DNA of 64,000 nt, from NCBI GenBank assembly GCA_963575645.1, contig OY754464.1:27605501-27669500 (forward strand). The letters run 5' to 3'. The position numbers and the translations under genes were made by a program. This stretch comes from Xanthostigma xanthostigma. Its lineage: Eukaryota > Arthropoda > Insecta > Raphidioptera > Raphidiidae. Each line of letters starts with the position of its first letter. Position 1 is the first letter of the stretch. A model generated the notes under the pieces. That model saw only the letters and a program-made list of their open reading frames with translations. It was not told the DNA's origin and did no database searches. Positions 1-12,200 of the stretch are shown piece after piece.

Positions 1-540
1 TGCCCGTGTCTTCAAAATCATCAGAGAAATTTGCTTCACTATTTTCAACATCACGTAACACGTTTTTAGCAGCGCACTGCGACCTTATCACATTGTCTGT
101 TACAACAGACAATTCCAATGGATCCGTTTTAACATCTTTCTCGATTTGCATACGCAGAATAAAATCGGCTTTTTCGCATTGCTTCTTGAATAAATATATT
201 TGATTCAAATGATCTCGACAAGTTTCGCAAATATTCATTGGCATGTCATCGCCTTCTGAAATCTAAATATAATGGAATTTAGGTATTTTTCTACAATAGT
301 TTTCGCCGTACGACAAAAACTTAGTGAGGGCCTTAGTAATGCCAAAAAAAAAAAACGAATTAGAACTGTAACAAGCACACCTAGTATAATAATGTATAAT
401 TTTCTAACCTGTACGAAAGAACCCTGTATTAAAATTTCAGAATACGTTGTAGCTTCGTCTGAATTTATTTTACTAAAAACTGACTCCAATTTAGTTTCTG
501 ACAAGCAAGTCCGACAAACAGATTTTTTTAACAACTGCAT
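1..540 (-). CDS. ZAD-type zinc-finger protein, 5' part (partial)
   Basis: This is the start of a probable nuclear DNA-binding protein of the insect ZAD/C2H2 family. Exon 1 (540-409) starts at ATG 540, the only in-frame ATG after an upstream stop, and encodes 44 residues including VCRTCLSE. It ends at a strong donor, CAG|GTTAGA. Exon 2 starts at 262 after TTTAG with ISEGDDMPMNICETCRDHL and stays open to the window edge. Together they give the ZAD pattern of two C-x2-C pairs (CRTC and CETC) with the usual spacing, followed by the family-like YLFKKQCEKAD helix and an acidic linker. A different acceptor seven bases downstream would break the frame, which is why I chose 262. The C2H2 fingers expected downstream lie outside the window. 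ZAD domains are known to dimerise. No target can be inferred. Confidence 0.85.
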
Positions 541-940
541 TTCGAATAGCAATTTTTCAACTGGAAACAGAACTGTCAGACACCTATATTTTAGTAACTT
601 TTGTTTTGTCGTGAGTTATGTGTGGCAAAACTTTTGAAATATCACTTCGACCATATACTTACGGACCGTTACCAGATACAGCATACAGTGTTATTTGGGT
701 CCAGTGCAAATTAATTTTTTTCTATTTATTATTTTATTAATATTAAATTCAAGTGATAATTAATAGAGGAGTCATATAAACAAAGGCACCTCTACATGCT
801 CGACTATTCTCAAGCTCCATACTCTTTATTTATCTATCATATTCGATTTTGAAGAAATTTGGTACACGCATATAGGTAGTGCTCCCCAACTCAAAGGATA
901 GGCTACGTTTATCTGATTTCGCTCGCGTTAAGGTAGGGCT
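541..940. other. Upstream region of the ZAD gene, nothing recognised
   Basis: This AT-rich sequence lies 5' of the ZAD start codon and should hold its promoter and 5' UTR. I see no clear TATA box or coding potential. Confidence 0.3.
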
Positions 941-1080
941 CAGTGGCGTAACTCTACCGTTTGAGGCCCGTGGCCGAATGTTGTAATAATAAATTATGGG
1001 ATCCTCCTGTGCTCATGACTTTCTCGGGCCGTGGGTCCGTGGCATTTTGCCCGTCTTGCTATCCTATTGTTACGTCATTG
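941..1080. mobile_element. hAT-type MITE, TSD GTAGGGCT
   Basis: The ends are CAGTGGCGTAAC and its near-inverse GTTACGTCATTG. Exact 8-bp direct repeats GTAGGGCT flank it at 933-940 and 1081-1088. At 140 bp it has no coding capacity, so it must have been moved by a transposase encoded elsewhere. The element at 4600-4749 belongs to the same family. Confidence 0.85.
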
Positions 1081-1119
1081 GTAGGGCTCCTATTATACAA
1101 ATAATAATTTAGTAGTTTA

Positions 1120-2280
1120 TGTATGTAATTTGTAATGCATTATTTTATGACGAGTTTTGTCATTGTATAACTAACGAACGATTAGCGAGTTTTAAGTCAC
1201 ACGAGTCATAAAAGCATCACATTCGAAATACATAGTAAAAACCAAATCTACGTACATATTAAATAGCTTAGTAGCCTAGCAACTATTTTGTTGTAAGTAG
1301 TATAGACTTTATCATTTATCATGTTATCGTATAGCAATTATAGGTAGCTCTGTTGGCACAACAATCCCAAACCGTCAGCAAACTGACGACGTATGCTTAA
1401 AAGCGAATTATTTGTATTTTATAAATGAAAAAAAACGAGTGTGCTTTAGACCACACGACTGAAGTAAAACTTCTTTAGCTCCATCTATATGTATGTATAT
1501 AGATACTCGTATGTTTAATGTTTATAAATTATGTATAATATATATACATGTAAGAAATCACCGTTCGCGTAACGCTAGCAAACTCGCAAACGAACTACTG
1601 ACTGAGATATATATTTATTTCATGCACTGGCTATGAGAGGAAGAGAGAAAGAAAATGTGCGCGCGCACTGCTCTCTCTTGCTTCTATACAGTGTGATGTT
1701 TCGTATTATCTGCTACGGCCACACACTCGACGAGTGGCATGGGAAGTGGCGAGGAAAGGAGGCAGGAACGTAGTGTGGTCGCATTACTCGCCATGCCGCA
1801 CGTCATGCTGCTCGTCATGCCCAGTGCTCCCTCAATTGTCGGTTTTTTTGTGCGCGAGTCAAAGGACCGGCATTCGGCAATAGAGCACGAATATGAGTAG
1901 CTCGAGTAGAGCAGTGTGTGGCCGCTTAAGGCAACATCGCGGCAACACGAGGAGCAGTGAATGCCTCGCCCGATCACACTTTCCTGACGCTTCCGATCAT
2001 ACTTTTCGTGACGCTCTCGGTGTATGTTCTCTGGCTCTCGTCACCAGCTTACTCCCCAAGTCAAGCGTGCGTAAAGAAGTTTTTCTTCAAAAAGTCTGTA
2101 TTACAAAAAAATAGTTACTAATAGTAACTAACATATTTAGTGTGCGCGTAGATTTGTTTTTTACGATAGTACATTTTATGACACGTACCTCCTATAAAAT
2201 AGCTGATTTTCACATCATAATAAGAATATTTGTAATGTTTTTTTTAATCATATCTTTAATTAAGTTGGGTAAATTTGGGC
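1120..2280. repeat. Interspersed repeat, long form
   Basis: Its outer parts recur at 13950-14155: the left part contains TTTTAAGTCACACGAGTCAT and the right part CCTCCTATAAAATAGCTG. The middle is missing from that copy. The middle is richer in GC and carries an inverted pair around CGGCCACACACT (about 1713 and 1915), perhaps a separate small insertion. Fragments with GCGTAAAGAAGTTT (2067) recur at 52048. No protein is recognisable. Boundaries are approximate. Confidence 0.45.
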
Positions 2281-2388
2281 ACATTGTCATTAACTCTTCA
2301 TACTATTCGTAAGATTGGAAGTCGCTGCTCTCACCTACTCGCAGGATAGTGTGTAAATCTTGACAGTTTTTTAATAATTGCTCTTCAG

Positions 2389-3097
2389 TAGCGATGCATC
2401 CGATACCGATACCGATATATCGGCGATACTTCGGTATCGACGATATTTTTATGACCAATTCAACGATACTTTTTAATTTAAAAATGTAGTGTAAACAAGC
2501 GTGTTGTCTCGTCTATTTCGTTGCAAACGAGGCACGAACTATGCTCGGGGAAACCTCGCGCTTGTGAGTGTCTTGTTTCTCCCGCCCGCTTTGGCCTCGC
2601 GTCTATTTCATTCATATATTTAATATCTAATATGCATACGAGACACGAACAATGCTCGGGGAAACCCCGTGTCTTGTTTCTCCCGCCCGCTTTGGCCTCG
2701 CACTCGCATATCAGTAATATTTCGCTAGGTTGACCGTTGTCGCACTTAGAATTTGTCATACATTCGTTTTCTGGCGCAATGACGTCTTATACCCAAACTT
2801 GAAAAAAATTGGGCAGAAGTCCTTTAGTTTCCAAATGAGTTCTGTCGCCTTTCTCCGCAAAACTTAAGATTACTTTGTTTTTAAAACAAAAATCTTATCA
2901 ATGTTAATTTTAATTATCTAATATTAACCTATGTCTCTACTTTTTATAGTAATAAAAAAAATCTGACTTGTGATTTATTTATTATACCTTCATTTTTGAA
3001 TTCACAAATACAATAAGCGTATCGGTATCGGTATCGCCGATATTTTTATAAGAGTGTCGGTATCGTATCGGCGAAAAGGCGTATCGATGCATCCCTA
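2389..3097. mobile_element. hAT-type element, TSD CTCTTCAG
   Basis: The inverted ends are TAGCGATGCATCCGATACC and TAGGGATGCATCGATACGCC, flanked by exact CTCTTCAG repeats at 2381-2388 and 3098-3105. The interior has a local duplication of about 110 bp: two copies of a segment with CACGAACTATGCTCGGGGAA and CTCCCGCCCGCTTTGGCCTC, at about 2510-2600 and 2630-2705. No transposase frame was found, so it is a non-autonomous 709-bp copy. Confidence 0.85.
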
Positions 3098-3419
3098 CTC
3101 TTCAGTAATACTTCTTAATTTTTTTAGATCATAGAGAAAACCAACATTTTCAAAATGTTGTTTGAAAGATAAATCTTGAATCCATATTGCTTATTATAGA
3201 ATCAATCATGGTATTAAAAAAATCTGTTTCATCACGACTTTTGGGAGACTGTATGGGTTGATCGCTGCCTTCATAATCGAACATCCTTTTCTTTTTGGCT
3301 ACCCTTTTATTTTTGAGTACCTAATGCAAACTATTGAAATTTGAAACAACCTTTGAGGCGCGAGGCCGTAGGCGGTGGCCCACGTCGCCCACCCCTTACG
3401 CCGCCTCTGCCCAGTAGAT

Positions 3420-3735
3420 TTCGATGACGTGTATTATATAAAACTAACGATCCCGCCCGGTTTCACCCGGGTGAAAAAGAACGAATGGGGGGAGGGACAT
3501 TAGCACGCACGTCCATCTTAGTTTGAATTAATGTTGTGTTCAAATTTCATATATTTTTTTCATTGTTGCTCCGCTCCTATCGGTCGTAGCGTGATATTAT
3601 AAGTCGCCTATACTTAGCCTTCCTCAATAACTGGAGTCTGGACTACCCAGTAGTTCCTGAGATTAGCGCGTTCAACCAACCAACCAAACAAACAAACTCT
3701 CCAGCTTTATATATTAGTATAGATAAATAAAATTA
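3420..3735 (+). repeat. Interspersed repeat with simple-repeat tail
   Basis: It begins near the motif CCCGCCCGGTTTCACCCGGG and ends with AACCAACCAAACAAACAAAC and a TTAGTATAGAT-like tail. The start recurs at 55990-56180. The layout resembles the 3' tails of insect non-LTR retroelements or Helitron-like repeats. The class is not certain. Confidence 0.4.
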
Positions 3736-3835
3736 TTGTCTAATTGTTATTTGCTTAATGATATCCGACAAAACCGACTTGTGTGAATGAATAACTACGG
3801 GCAAAATTGACGTTCACGGGTGCGAAACCATAACT

Positions 3836-4180
3836 ACCTACATAATATTATAAAACAAAGTCCCCCCCGCCGCGTCGTCTGTCTTGCTGAACTCGATAAA
3901 CTCAAAAACTGTACCGAATGAATTTTCAAACTGTTTTCACCAAAGGTTTTATGTGTAGAACTCATTAATGTTTTGTGTAAATTGGTTTAAATATGACGAT
4001 AATTATTGAAAATGTTGGAAAAAATCAAGCCGACTGGGAGCTTCCATCGAAAACGCTCCTTAATCCCTTTGAGATATATAACAAAACAATGTATGGTGGA
4101 ATTGTTCCTCTTTTATAATGGTCTACAGAAAAGTCCGCGATGACGTCTTTTAAGGATATTTATTCCGCCTTATAGATATA
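3836..4180 (+). repeat. Interspersed repeat, class unclear
   Basis: It contains ATTATAAAACAAAGTCCCCC followed by an AACTCAAAAACTGTACCGAA-type segment, a layout common in short dispersed insect repeats. I call it from general resemblance only, with no second full copy in the window. Confidence 0.3.
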
Positions 4181-4599
4181 CACAACCCATATATTATTAT
4201 TATCACCAGCACCGTCACATTTTTTATACCTATTAATAAATTATGTTTCAAATAGCACAATCAATGTGGAGGGCGCAAATTTTACAAATACTTCCCTGTA
4301 TGCTTTTCTCCCGTGTCATTCGTTTCTAAACAAAATTATAAAATACAGTTAAATTTTCTTTTTAAAATACTGTATGCTAAACATATAATTCGTGTTCATT
4401 TGTTATTCAGACAAAACAATTGTATAGTAAAAACGCTCTGTGCATGCGTAGTAGGTTCTCTTTTATCTGACATTTGTTATTTAGAAAACGCATTTTGAAT
4501 TTTTAATACGTCGACATTCATTTATTGAAGATTGATGCATTTCCGTCAATTGCACTTCGATAATTTTTGAATTCGACTATTTATTCTTATATCCTAAAG

Positions 4600-4749
4600 C
4601 AGTGGCGTAACAATAGGGTGACAGGGGTGGGGCAAAATGCCATGGGTCCCCAGCCCGTGAGAGCCGTAAGCACAGGAGGATTATAACATTTATCATTACC
4701 TATTTAGTAAATTTTGCCACGGGCCTCAAACGCTATAGTTACGCCACTG
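4600..4749. mobile_element. hAT-type MITE, TSD TCCTAAAG
   Basis: The terminal inverted repeats are CAGTGGCGTAACAATAG and CTATAGTTACGCCACTG. Exact TCCTAAAG duplications lie at 4592-4599 and 4750-4757. It is 150 bp, non-coding, and in the same family as 941-1080. Confidence 0.88.
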
Positions 4750-5040
4750 TCCTAAAGTCTCTAGATTTATCAATTACCGCAATTGTATAGTGAGAGATAA
4801 CAATAAAATTGACCCAAGACGGACTACTGACAGAAAATGATTTTAAGTCTTACATGTTCCCAGTACTTATATCATTTACTTTAGGTCGCAAATTGCAATA
4901 CAAAAAATCACAACTTAACATTAAAATAACATTTACACAATGTAACATCCCAGATGTTACAGTCTTATCTTTCAAGTGACCTTATGAAGGTCACAACTCT
5001 GCAGAGTCAAAAATACTTTTTTGTTCAAATAATTGTTAGT

Positions 5041-5110
5041 TGGGGGACAGCGTAGTGTAATGGTCAGCGTGCTGGCCTTTGGATCGCACTGTCGTGGGTT
5101 CGAATCCCAC
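5041..5110 (+). mobile_element. tRNA-derived SINE head
   Basis: A polymerase III A-box-like segment (TAGTGTAATGGTCAGCG) is followed by a perfect T arm with B box (GTGGGTTCGAATCCCAC). The acceptor strands do not pair (5' GACAGCG against 3' CTCCGCT) and the anticodon stem is broken. A SINE head or tRNA pseudogene is therefore likelier than a working tRNA. The body probably continues to about 5260. Confidence 0.55.
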
Positions 5111-5285
5111 CTCCGCTCATGGATATTTTGTGATTGTCGTTTAGACTCAGCTTTTCATACTCAAACATACTGGCCAGATACTAAGAGGTAGTGCCATCCC
5201 CCCAAGTGATATTCTCTTGTATATGTGCATATGCTCTATATATGTGGATATAATATACAATTGGATAAACCTTTTAAAAAAAAAA

Positions 5286-5761
5286 ATTGGTTGTCTGTAA
5301 AGTCGGTTTACGGACGATAGTTTTACATGATAACGTATTCCGTAATACATAACCTAAACCTCCCAAAATTTGGTTTCAATCCAATACTTAACTTAGAAGG
5401 CGTTGCATTTCACAAAATACTAATGTCAAAAAATTGAATTAAACATTAGAAATGCAGCCGTTTTCATGTTGCATTTATACAGCTATTTTTCTATATAAAT
5501 TTGTATAAAAAAACTGTTTAGGCAAATTCTGTTATACGAAATCTATGTAAAATGTTCTCCTCTTTCGTTTAAGACTGGTTTCAAACCGATCTGATTTAAA
5601 TTGAGCGATAAATTAGCAAAAAGCACGCACAGGGTCAGGCGGAACGTTACGCGTTACGAACGTTAGGATTTAGGAACGTTACACTTTTTCGTGCATGCAG
5701 CCGGTATTTTATCAATTTATAAGATTGGTGATTCATCAATTTATAAGACGTTATCACGTCA
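5286..5761 (+). repeat. Dispersed family A, copy 1
   Basis: One end is ATTGGTTGTCTGTAAAGTCG with ACGATAGTTTTACATGATAACG just inside, and the other is CTTATAAATTGATG-type sequence ending ACGTTATCACGTCAA. Other copies lie at 40731, 46977, 51197 and 62517, and a diverged one at 6260. The core ACGTGATAACG lies near both ends in opposite orientation. No coding capacity was found. Confidence 0.7.
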
Positions 5762-6259
5762 AAAAAAAAAAAAAAAAATTGTTAGTTGGTAGGCTCTGCC
5801 GTAGTTAAGAATAAATTATTGTTATATACATTTTTGGTGATTTAGTATTGACTTATAAAAGGTAGGTATTATACTTGCATTTTTTTCATTGTATTTTTTG
5901 TAAACGGTAATTTTTTGTGTTTGATTTAATTTTCAATATAATTATTTTTTTTTACCAAGCAAACCAAATTTGTATTTATTTAGTTTATAAGTTCAGTAAC
6001 GTCAAAGAGCCGAGCGTTACAACAATTTTAAATTTATACCTATATTATATTTAGGTAATTTATCTATTTTTAGACGCGAATAGCATAAGCTAAATAACCT
6101 AAAGCGCCGTTATTCGCTTTGTCTGTGAATTTGTCACGTTTTTTTGTACCTATTCAGCGTAGGTACAGCCCGAATGACTTAACTTACGATTCGTCTCGGA
6201 GTCAATTTGATCCTAACGTTGCCCAATTTTTAAATTTTGATTCCAGAGGGAAGCAAATA

Positions 6260-6830
6260 AAAAAACAGAGTTTTTCGCTTGTAACTTGCTCAATTTAGAG
6301 CAGATTTATTCGAAACCTGCCTTAAACGAAGGAGGAGAAATTTTTACATAGATTTCGTACATATATAGGTACTTTTATTCTATACTGAGCATAGGAATAA
6401 AATCGCAATCGAGCCATTAGGGTGCAAACATATACTTCTGTCTTTTTTAAGCCGTAAGCACTGGCGTACCCGGAAGGCAAAACAAGCACGGGGGACCCGG
6501 CTTAAAAAATTTCTAATTTGCTTCCTCCTGGGCCAAAAGCTGGGTACGCCCATGTCAACGTCATAGAAAAAGACAAAGTTTTTGAAACAGAGATACTTTA
6601 TTCAGATTGAATGCAAGTACATAAATCAATCCTATATCATCGGATAAATCAAGGAATTACCTACATCAAAGAAAGAGACGCAGATGTATTTTCGATACGC
6701 TTTGTTGCCTTCGCTCACCGCACATTCAGTAGATAGACAATGACTCATATAGTAAATTATTAAATATATGATTTCGTATAACAGAATTCGCCCAACAATT
6801 TTTTATACAGATTTGTTTTTATTCATTTGA
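6260..6830 (+). repeat. Family A, diverged copy split by an insertion
   Basis: The flank GGAGGAGAAATTTTTACATAGATTTCGTA matches the middle of family A in its order of motifs. The match resumes after 6770 with TAACAGAATTCG. The hAT-like element 6360-6770 inserted into it, so this copy is the older of the two. Confidence 0.5.
6360..6770 (+). mobile_element. hAT-like MITE (CATATA ends), TSD ATTTCGTA
   Basis: It is 411 bp flanked by exact 8-bp repeats ATTTCGTA (6352-6359 and 6771-6778). The ends are CATATA. Related copies sit at 23274-23645 and, inverted, at 44599-44999. All three carry the same inner segment bounded by CACTGGCGTACCC and GGGTACGCCCATG. That suggests one hAT unit inserted in another before the composite spread. 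Confidence 0.85.
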
Positions 6831-7782
6831 GCCTTGAGGTTACCCGTCTTCGGTAGTGTTAAAGTTACCTACTTCCGTCTTGACAAAGCGTTGAAGTTTC
6901 TTTTCGTTTTTTCACATTGCCTAATAAATTGGCGCACTTGCAGAACAAACAACGCACTGCGGCACTACAGTAAATTATTTTAATATTTCTGCCAGATTGT
7001 AAAAAAAATTGAATGTTTAATTGTATTGCAATAAATAATTTAAGAGTTTGTATTTTTGTGTAATATTTTAATTACATTTTGAAAAGATTACATATATGGA
7101 ACGATAGTTAGTTAAATTACTGGTAAAAATATTCATATGGAACAGCTCGTTTGGAAATAATTTAGCTCCCAATCAATTTCACTACGAATTTCATTTAAAA
7201 TGAAATGAAAATAAAATAACAGCTGCCAAAATAAAATCATTTATGAGTATCGCGTAATAGTGACTGACAACAATGGCGGAACTTATTTTTTAGAACTTCC
7301 TACCTATTGACTTTTCGATAAAAATGCAATAACAATGAAGAAATAAAAATTTCGCAATATTTTTCTTTTACAACAGACAGGTATGCTTCTAAATAAGACA
7401 ATAAGGATTTTATAAAAGACAACACCCAGGGCTGGGAAAATTACCTGTATCAATCTTATAGATACTCCATTGTATTGTACAAAGACAGAAGATTGACGAT
7501 TGCGAACGAGGATGACATTTGTACGAATAACACATACGCTATACTTTTTGTAATAAGTGCATTGAGAAAAAACAATATGAAATAAGTACTTACAAAAACT
7601 AGTGCCCTTCCTGCTTCCATCATATCAGTTTGTCCATTCCTGTACTTACTGTTTTCAACTGTCAGAACTCCCTTTTTTTGCGCACTCCGCGATCAATCTT
7701 CTCTATGCATAATCTGAAACGACTATGTTGGATTTGCAACGAGAATGGAACCTAGAGATAGTCAGTGATTATTTCCTATATG

Positions 7783-8081
7783 CAGGGCCGTAGCTAGAGC
7801 CTCGGGGGCTCCGGGGCAATGAGGCCCCCTACGTAGAATTTAAAAAGTGCTTTTTTCAATGGGTTTACATACAATTCTAGAGGTAATGTGTGAAAGGCTC
7901 CCAAAAGTAAAAAACTAAAAAACGAGTGAAGATTGACTCTATTCAATAAATAGAGTAACTGTAATCCATTGAAGTTAATGATGAGTATTTGGAAAGACGG
8001 AATTCTTTCCAAATACTCATCAATAAAAAACGAGTGTGGACATCTTTGAACCCCTTTTGCCCCATTATCGGTACGGCCTTG
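7783..8081. mobile_element. hAT-type MITE, TSD CCTMTATG
   Basis: The ends CAGGGCCGTAGCTAGAGCC and TATCGGTACGGCCTTG are inverted repeats. The flanks CCTATATG and CCTCTATG match at 7 of 8 bases. A partial relative lies at 56850-57052. It has no coding frame. Confidence 0.8.
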
Positions 8082-8089
8082 CCTCTATG

Positions 8090-9000
8090 ATTTATAGTCC
8101 CGTAGTCGTGTATACTATCGACTAGGTGCCTACAACTACAAATCTATAGTAGGTGTCCAACAAAAATTTAGATAGCCCAATTCTTCGATAACTATGCTTT
8201 TTAATTTTCAAATTAATAAAAACTCAATAGACCATTAAAATTTTTCTTTTAATACAGGTTGATGGAAGATTTAAAAAATATAATATTTTTTTCCCTTAAA
8301 TTCACTAACTGTTGCTTTTCTTTGTTCATTAATATTGCAAAAATATGCTTAATTATGAATATGTAGTACTGCAAATCCATTCAAACTTTTCCTAATTCAT
8401 CGTGCTATACGTAAGTGCGTTTTTAATCTGCGCAAGTTTGGAAATATATTTGGGAGTTCGGACCAACGGTGGAGGGTTGGTGCGCCACTGCTATTTACTG
8501 TAATTTATAATTTTCTTGGTTAATGCTCAAACAAATTATTTTCATCATTTTACTATAAAACGAATTGACTACAATTTTGATAACATCGTTGTGCGTGTTT
8601 GAAAATAGCCGAACATGTAGCGATGTTGATGTTGGCATGGCGCTTCCATGGTTCCTCTAATATAAGCCTTAAATTTCCAGGTTCTAATCCGGGAACTGGT
8701 TAAAGTATCAATTGGATTTCAAATTTAGTATTAAAAAAAAAACAAACTGCGAAAAAATTAATTGGATCGAAGATTATCTCAGATACAGACATCGTTTGTC
8801 TATTTAACTCTGTATTTATCGTTTGGTATTGAAATTATAAAACGAAACAGCAATCAGGTATTTTTGAAATGAAACTTTTCGTGCAGGCCCCCAGTGCGTA
8901 GACTATTTCTCTTGTTTATTCGCCATCAGTTAACGTAAGCCGGTTCAAAGTTTTTCCATCCACTAAAACACTGGCGTAGGGAGTGGGGAGAAGTTCAAAC
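8090..9000. other. Intergenic stretch, nothing recognised
   Basis: AT-rich DNA with no open frame of note. A hAT-like end remnant (CACTGGCGTAGGGAG) lies near 8970. Regulatory sequence for the cuticular gene may lie here, but none is identifiable. Confidence 0.3.
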
Positions 9001-9012
9001 CAATACCTCGGC

Positions 9013-9050
9013 TATATATACTAGTCAATCTTAAACAATACTGTATTGTT
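9013..9050 (+). promoter_or_regulatory. Possible TATA promoter of the cuticular gene
   Basis: A TATATATA run at 9013-9020 lies about 230 bases upstream of the proposed first ATG. Transcription would then start near 9045. Only the TATA run is seen. No initiator was confirmed. Confidence 0.35.
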
Positions 9051-9246
9051 GCGTTGATTGTTGTATCGGTGTTGTGTTTTGTTTGTTACACAGTTTGTTA
9101 ATTTCTTCGACACGTTTCACTTATTATTGAGGGAGACAGACATTGTAAATTATATAGTCACTCTTCACCTATAAGGTCATTAGCGTCTTCATTTGTTATT
9201 TTTGACACATTTGTGAAAGGGGTGAAAGGAGCAAAGGGTGTCAAGG

Positions 9247-9267
9247 ATGAGGCATATAATATTTTCG
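9247..9267 (+). CDS. Cuticular protein coding exon 1 (inferred)
   Basis: ATG at 9247 (A at -3) encodes MRHIIFS and runs straight into a consensus donor, TCG|GTGAGT. Exon 2 at 21618 starts in the same phase with ILVIWCAY, so the join gives a short positive n-region and a hydrophobic core, a normal signal peptide. A tiny first exon that splits the signal peptide, followed by a long intron, is the classic structure of insect cuticular genes. The join is inferred, and another short exon within the intron cannot be excluded. Confidence 0.72.
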
Positions 9268-12200
9268 GTGAGTTCTATTTTGTTATGCATCACGTCACGA
9301 TTATAATTTGTGCTGATCTCATTTCTTCGTATATATGTATTATAAAATGGTTAAATATGCTAATCCGGTTGAGGTGTGTTCTCGGGACATTGTTACATAA
9401 TGCGATGTTGAAGAGTGTGTGTACTGAACGCTTTGATTAAATTTCACTTGACTCAGAAATTTGCATAGATTATTGATGAATTTCAATCAAGAAAAAGTAT
9501 CAGAATTAACATCGATACATTGTTAAATGATTGTTAACATTTTGTCATGAATGCGTAACAGCAATTCACATTTTTATTACCTGCATCTAATATCCGCGAC
9601 TTTGCACGCGATTGAGATGAAACACGGCAACGACAACAGTATAGTGGAGCCTTTGGCTCCACCGTATTACAATATACCACTTTAAAATATAATGTGGGCG
9701 GCGGGCGCACCCACAACAATCAAAGTTTAATCGTACTTGAATAATTAGTGGTATAGGAACATATATATATATATATAGATCCCGAACAAACGAACAGACA
9801 TTCATTATTTATATACATTTGATAGCTTGAGAATGGCCGAGCGTAGAGTGATGCTGTTGTTTAAATCCATTTTGAAGCAAAACATAATTTTTTATCGCGA
9901 TTTTATTAGGTGCCAAAAAACCATCAAATTTGACTTTTTTCACTAGATTAAAAAAATAAGAACATGTACGAGTAAAACTCGCGTCATGGCAGTTTCGTAC
10001 ACCGTTTTAATAATTTTACATTACCAGTCCAACTTTGTTGAGGCGGACAATCTTCTTTGCGATTTTTTACTTTATTTAAGCTTCGAGACATCCATTCGTG
10101 AATCGTGCCAAATTTAAAGATACTAGGTCAACGAGTAGTACTTTTTAAATTTTAATGCAAGGGCGTAGATATAGGGGGTACAAGGGGTAATTACCCCCAG
10201 GATTCATCAGGACCATAGGCACCCACCACAACAAACGAAAAAAGGGAATTTCAAACTCGTTTTTTTCCATAGTCAAATGACAAAAATCAAAGCTGCAAAT
10301 TGCAATTATTTGGGCTAAATCTAATCTACTCAAGAAGGCATTGTTTTTTATAATTCTTAAATGCACACATCACTTGCTTATTTATATATTTTTTTAATTA
10401 ACAAAAATGTTCTATCGAATTTCTTACGCAACAAAAGCATAACAACTGAATACCAATATTGAAAGTAAAACAACTTAACAAGTGACTGTTCAATATTATA
10501 ATATTAATAACGGCATAAAACAGCAGAAAAGTGAACTAGTTTTATTACACAGGACCGGATTTATTCTGAATATTATAAAATTTAAAATGTTCTGCCCGGC
10601 AATTAGTTTCAGTTTCCGTATATGTGTTTATACTTATTATATTGATTTGTTTCAATTGCTGTGGCCGATTTTTCACCTACTTCCCGTTATCCGATTGAGT
10701 CGAAATTTTGCACACAAGTGTAGTTACGATGTCAATACAATACTATTAGTCAGTAGCTGATCGACCAGGCTTTTGTCGGGCGTGAAACGCACTTTTAAAT
10801 TTCCCACTTCCCGTCTGGCGTTTAACCTGAAATTTTGCATATACGTGTATAAATCCGATGACAATAGCCTTGCAATAATGAGTCATTAAAGGAGCTGGGA
10901 AGGAACAAAATATGGATTTCCTGAAAATAAAAAACTCGATTTCACTATTTAATCATAAATTCGAGTCAAAAGATCGAGCTTCCGTAGCGTTTCTGTGATC
11001 ATATATATTAATACGCTAAGGTTAAAGATGTTTGCCTCCCTTTTTAGAAAAAACCTCACAATTTCTCCACATAAATTATATATCATTTTACAGATAATTG
11101 CTTGCTCTACTGACATCGACAACTAAAAATTTATTGCTAATTTTGTTTTTGTAAATTAATTAAAATACAGCAACGCTGAACAACGTCTGCCATCTAACGG
11201 CTTTAATTTTGAAACAACGTCAACACTTCGATCTGTCATCTGACCTTCGTATTGTAATACAACAGACACAATACTGCATACTGCCATCTGACGGTTTTAA
11301 TTTTGAAACAGCGAGCAACGCTGAACAACGTCACAGCAATGCTGCATGATGCCATCTGGCTTAGCTCAACGCTTTTGCTACTTGCGCCTCTATATGACAA
11401 TTTTAGTACCTACCTAAAATATTTCTTCGATCTGTCATCTGAGCTTCTTATTGTAATACGACAAAAAGAAGAACGTTATAAGCAGTGTGCAAAATTAGAA
11501 ACGAATTGAATACCTGCAATCATATTTAAAAAATAATTTTGTAAAGTGATAATTATTACACTTATTTAGTGCGAATAATTCGCACAGGTCACACTAGTCG
11601 TATAAATGTAATAAAATCGGGCTAAGCAAATAAAGCACAATAAAAACTTGAAAATAAAATAGATAAAAAACTTTTTAAATTAAACGGTCTTATTGTACAA
11701 TCGATGATGTACTAAAAGCTAGAAAATAATTGTGGGTCAGCCATTTGGTGATTTAATCAAATAAAAAAATAAAATCTTAGGACGCATCTATAGTAGAAAA
11801 CTTTCTTTTGTTTGAGATCGGAAATCATATCTGGCTTTCGACTGTTTTCTTCGATCTTAATATTACTAAATGCGCCCCACGATTTTATTTTTGTCTGATC
11901 AACGCACCAGATTGCTGACCCACAATTATTTTCTAGCTTTTAGTGCATAAAATTAAACCGTTTAACTTTTTTACCTATTTAATTCTTTAATTTATAAAAT
12001 AAAATATGTTCAATGAATAAAAAAATCTGAAGAGGCACTGGCATCGACGAGTTCGACCCTGGATCAGGAAGAGAACAGTTATAAATGTACAATAATTTTG
12101 AAAGAATTGCAAGGACAAATTATTGCCTACATAGCTGCACCTGAGAGAACTGTTATTCCATTTTATGCCAATGGCATTATTGTTAATAAGTTGATGTTCA

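Noticed and set aside
5041-5110. A tRNA gene
   Set aside because: The T arm is perfect but the acceptor and anticodon stems do not pair.
9213-9440. A 75-codon frame overlapping the proposed cuticular exon 1
   Set aside because: It is in another frame, starts at a non-ATG codon and has no homology. The short MRHIIFS frame with a donor explains the site better.
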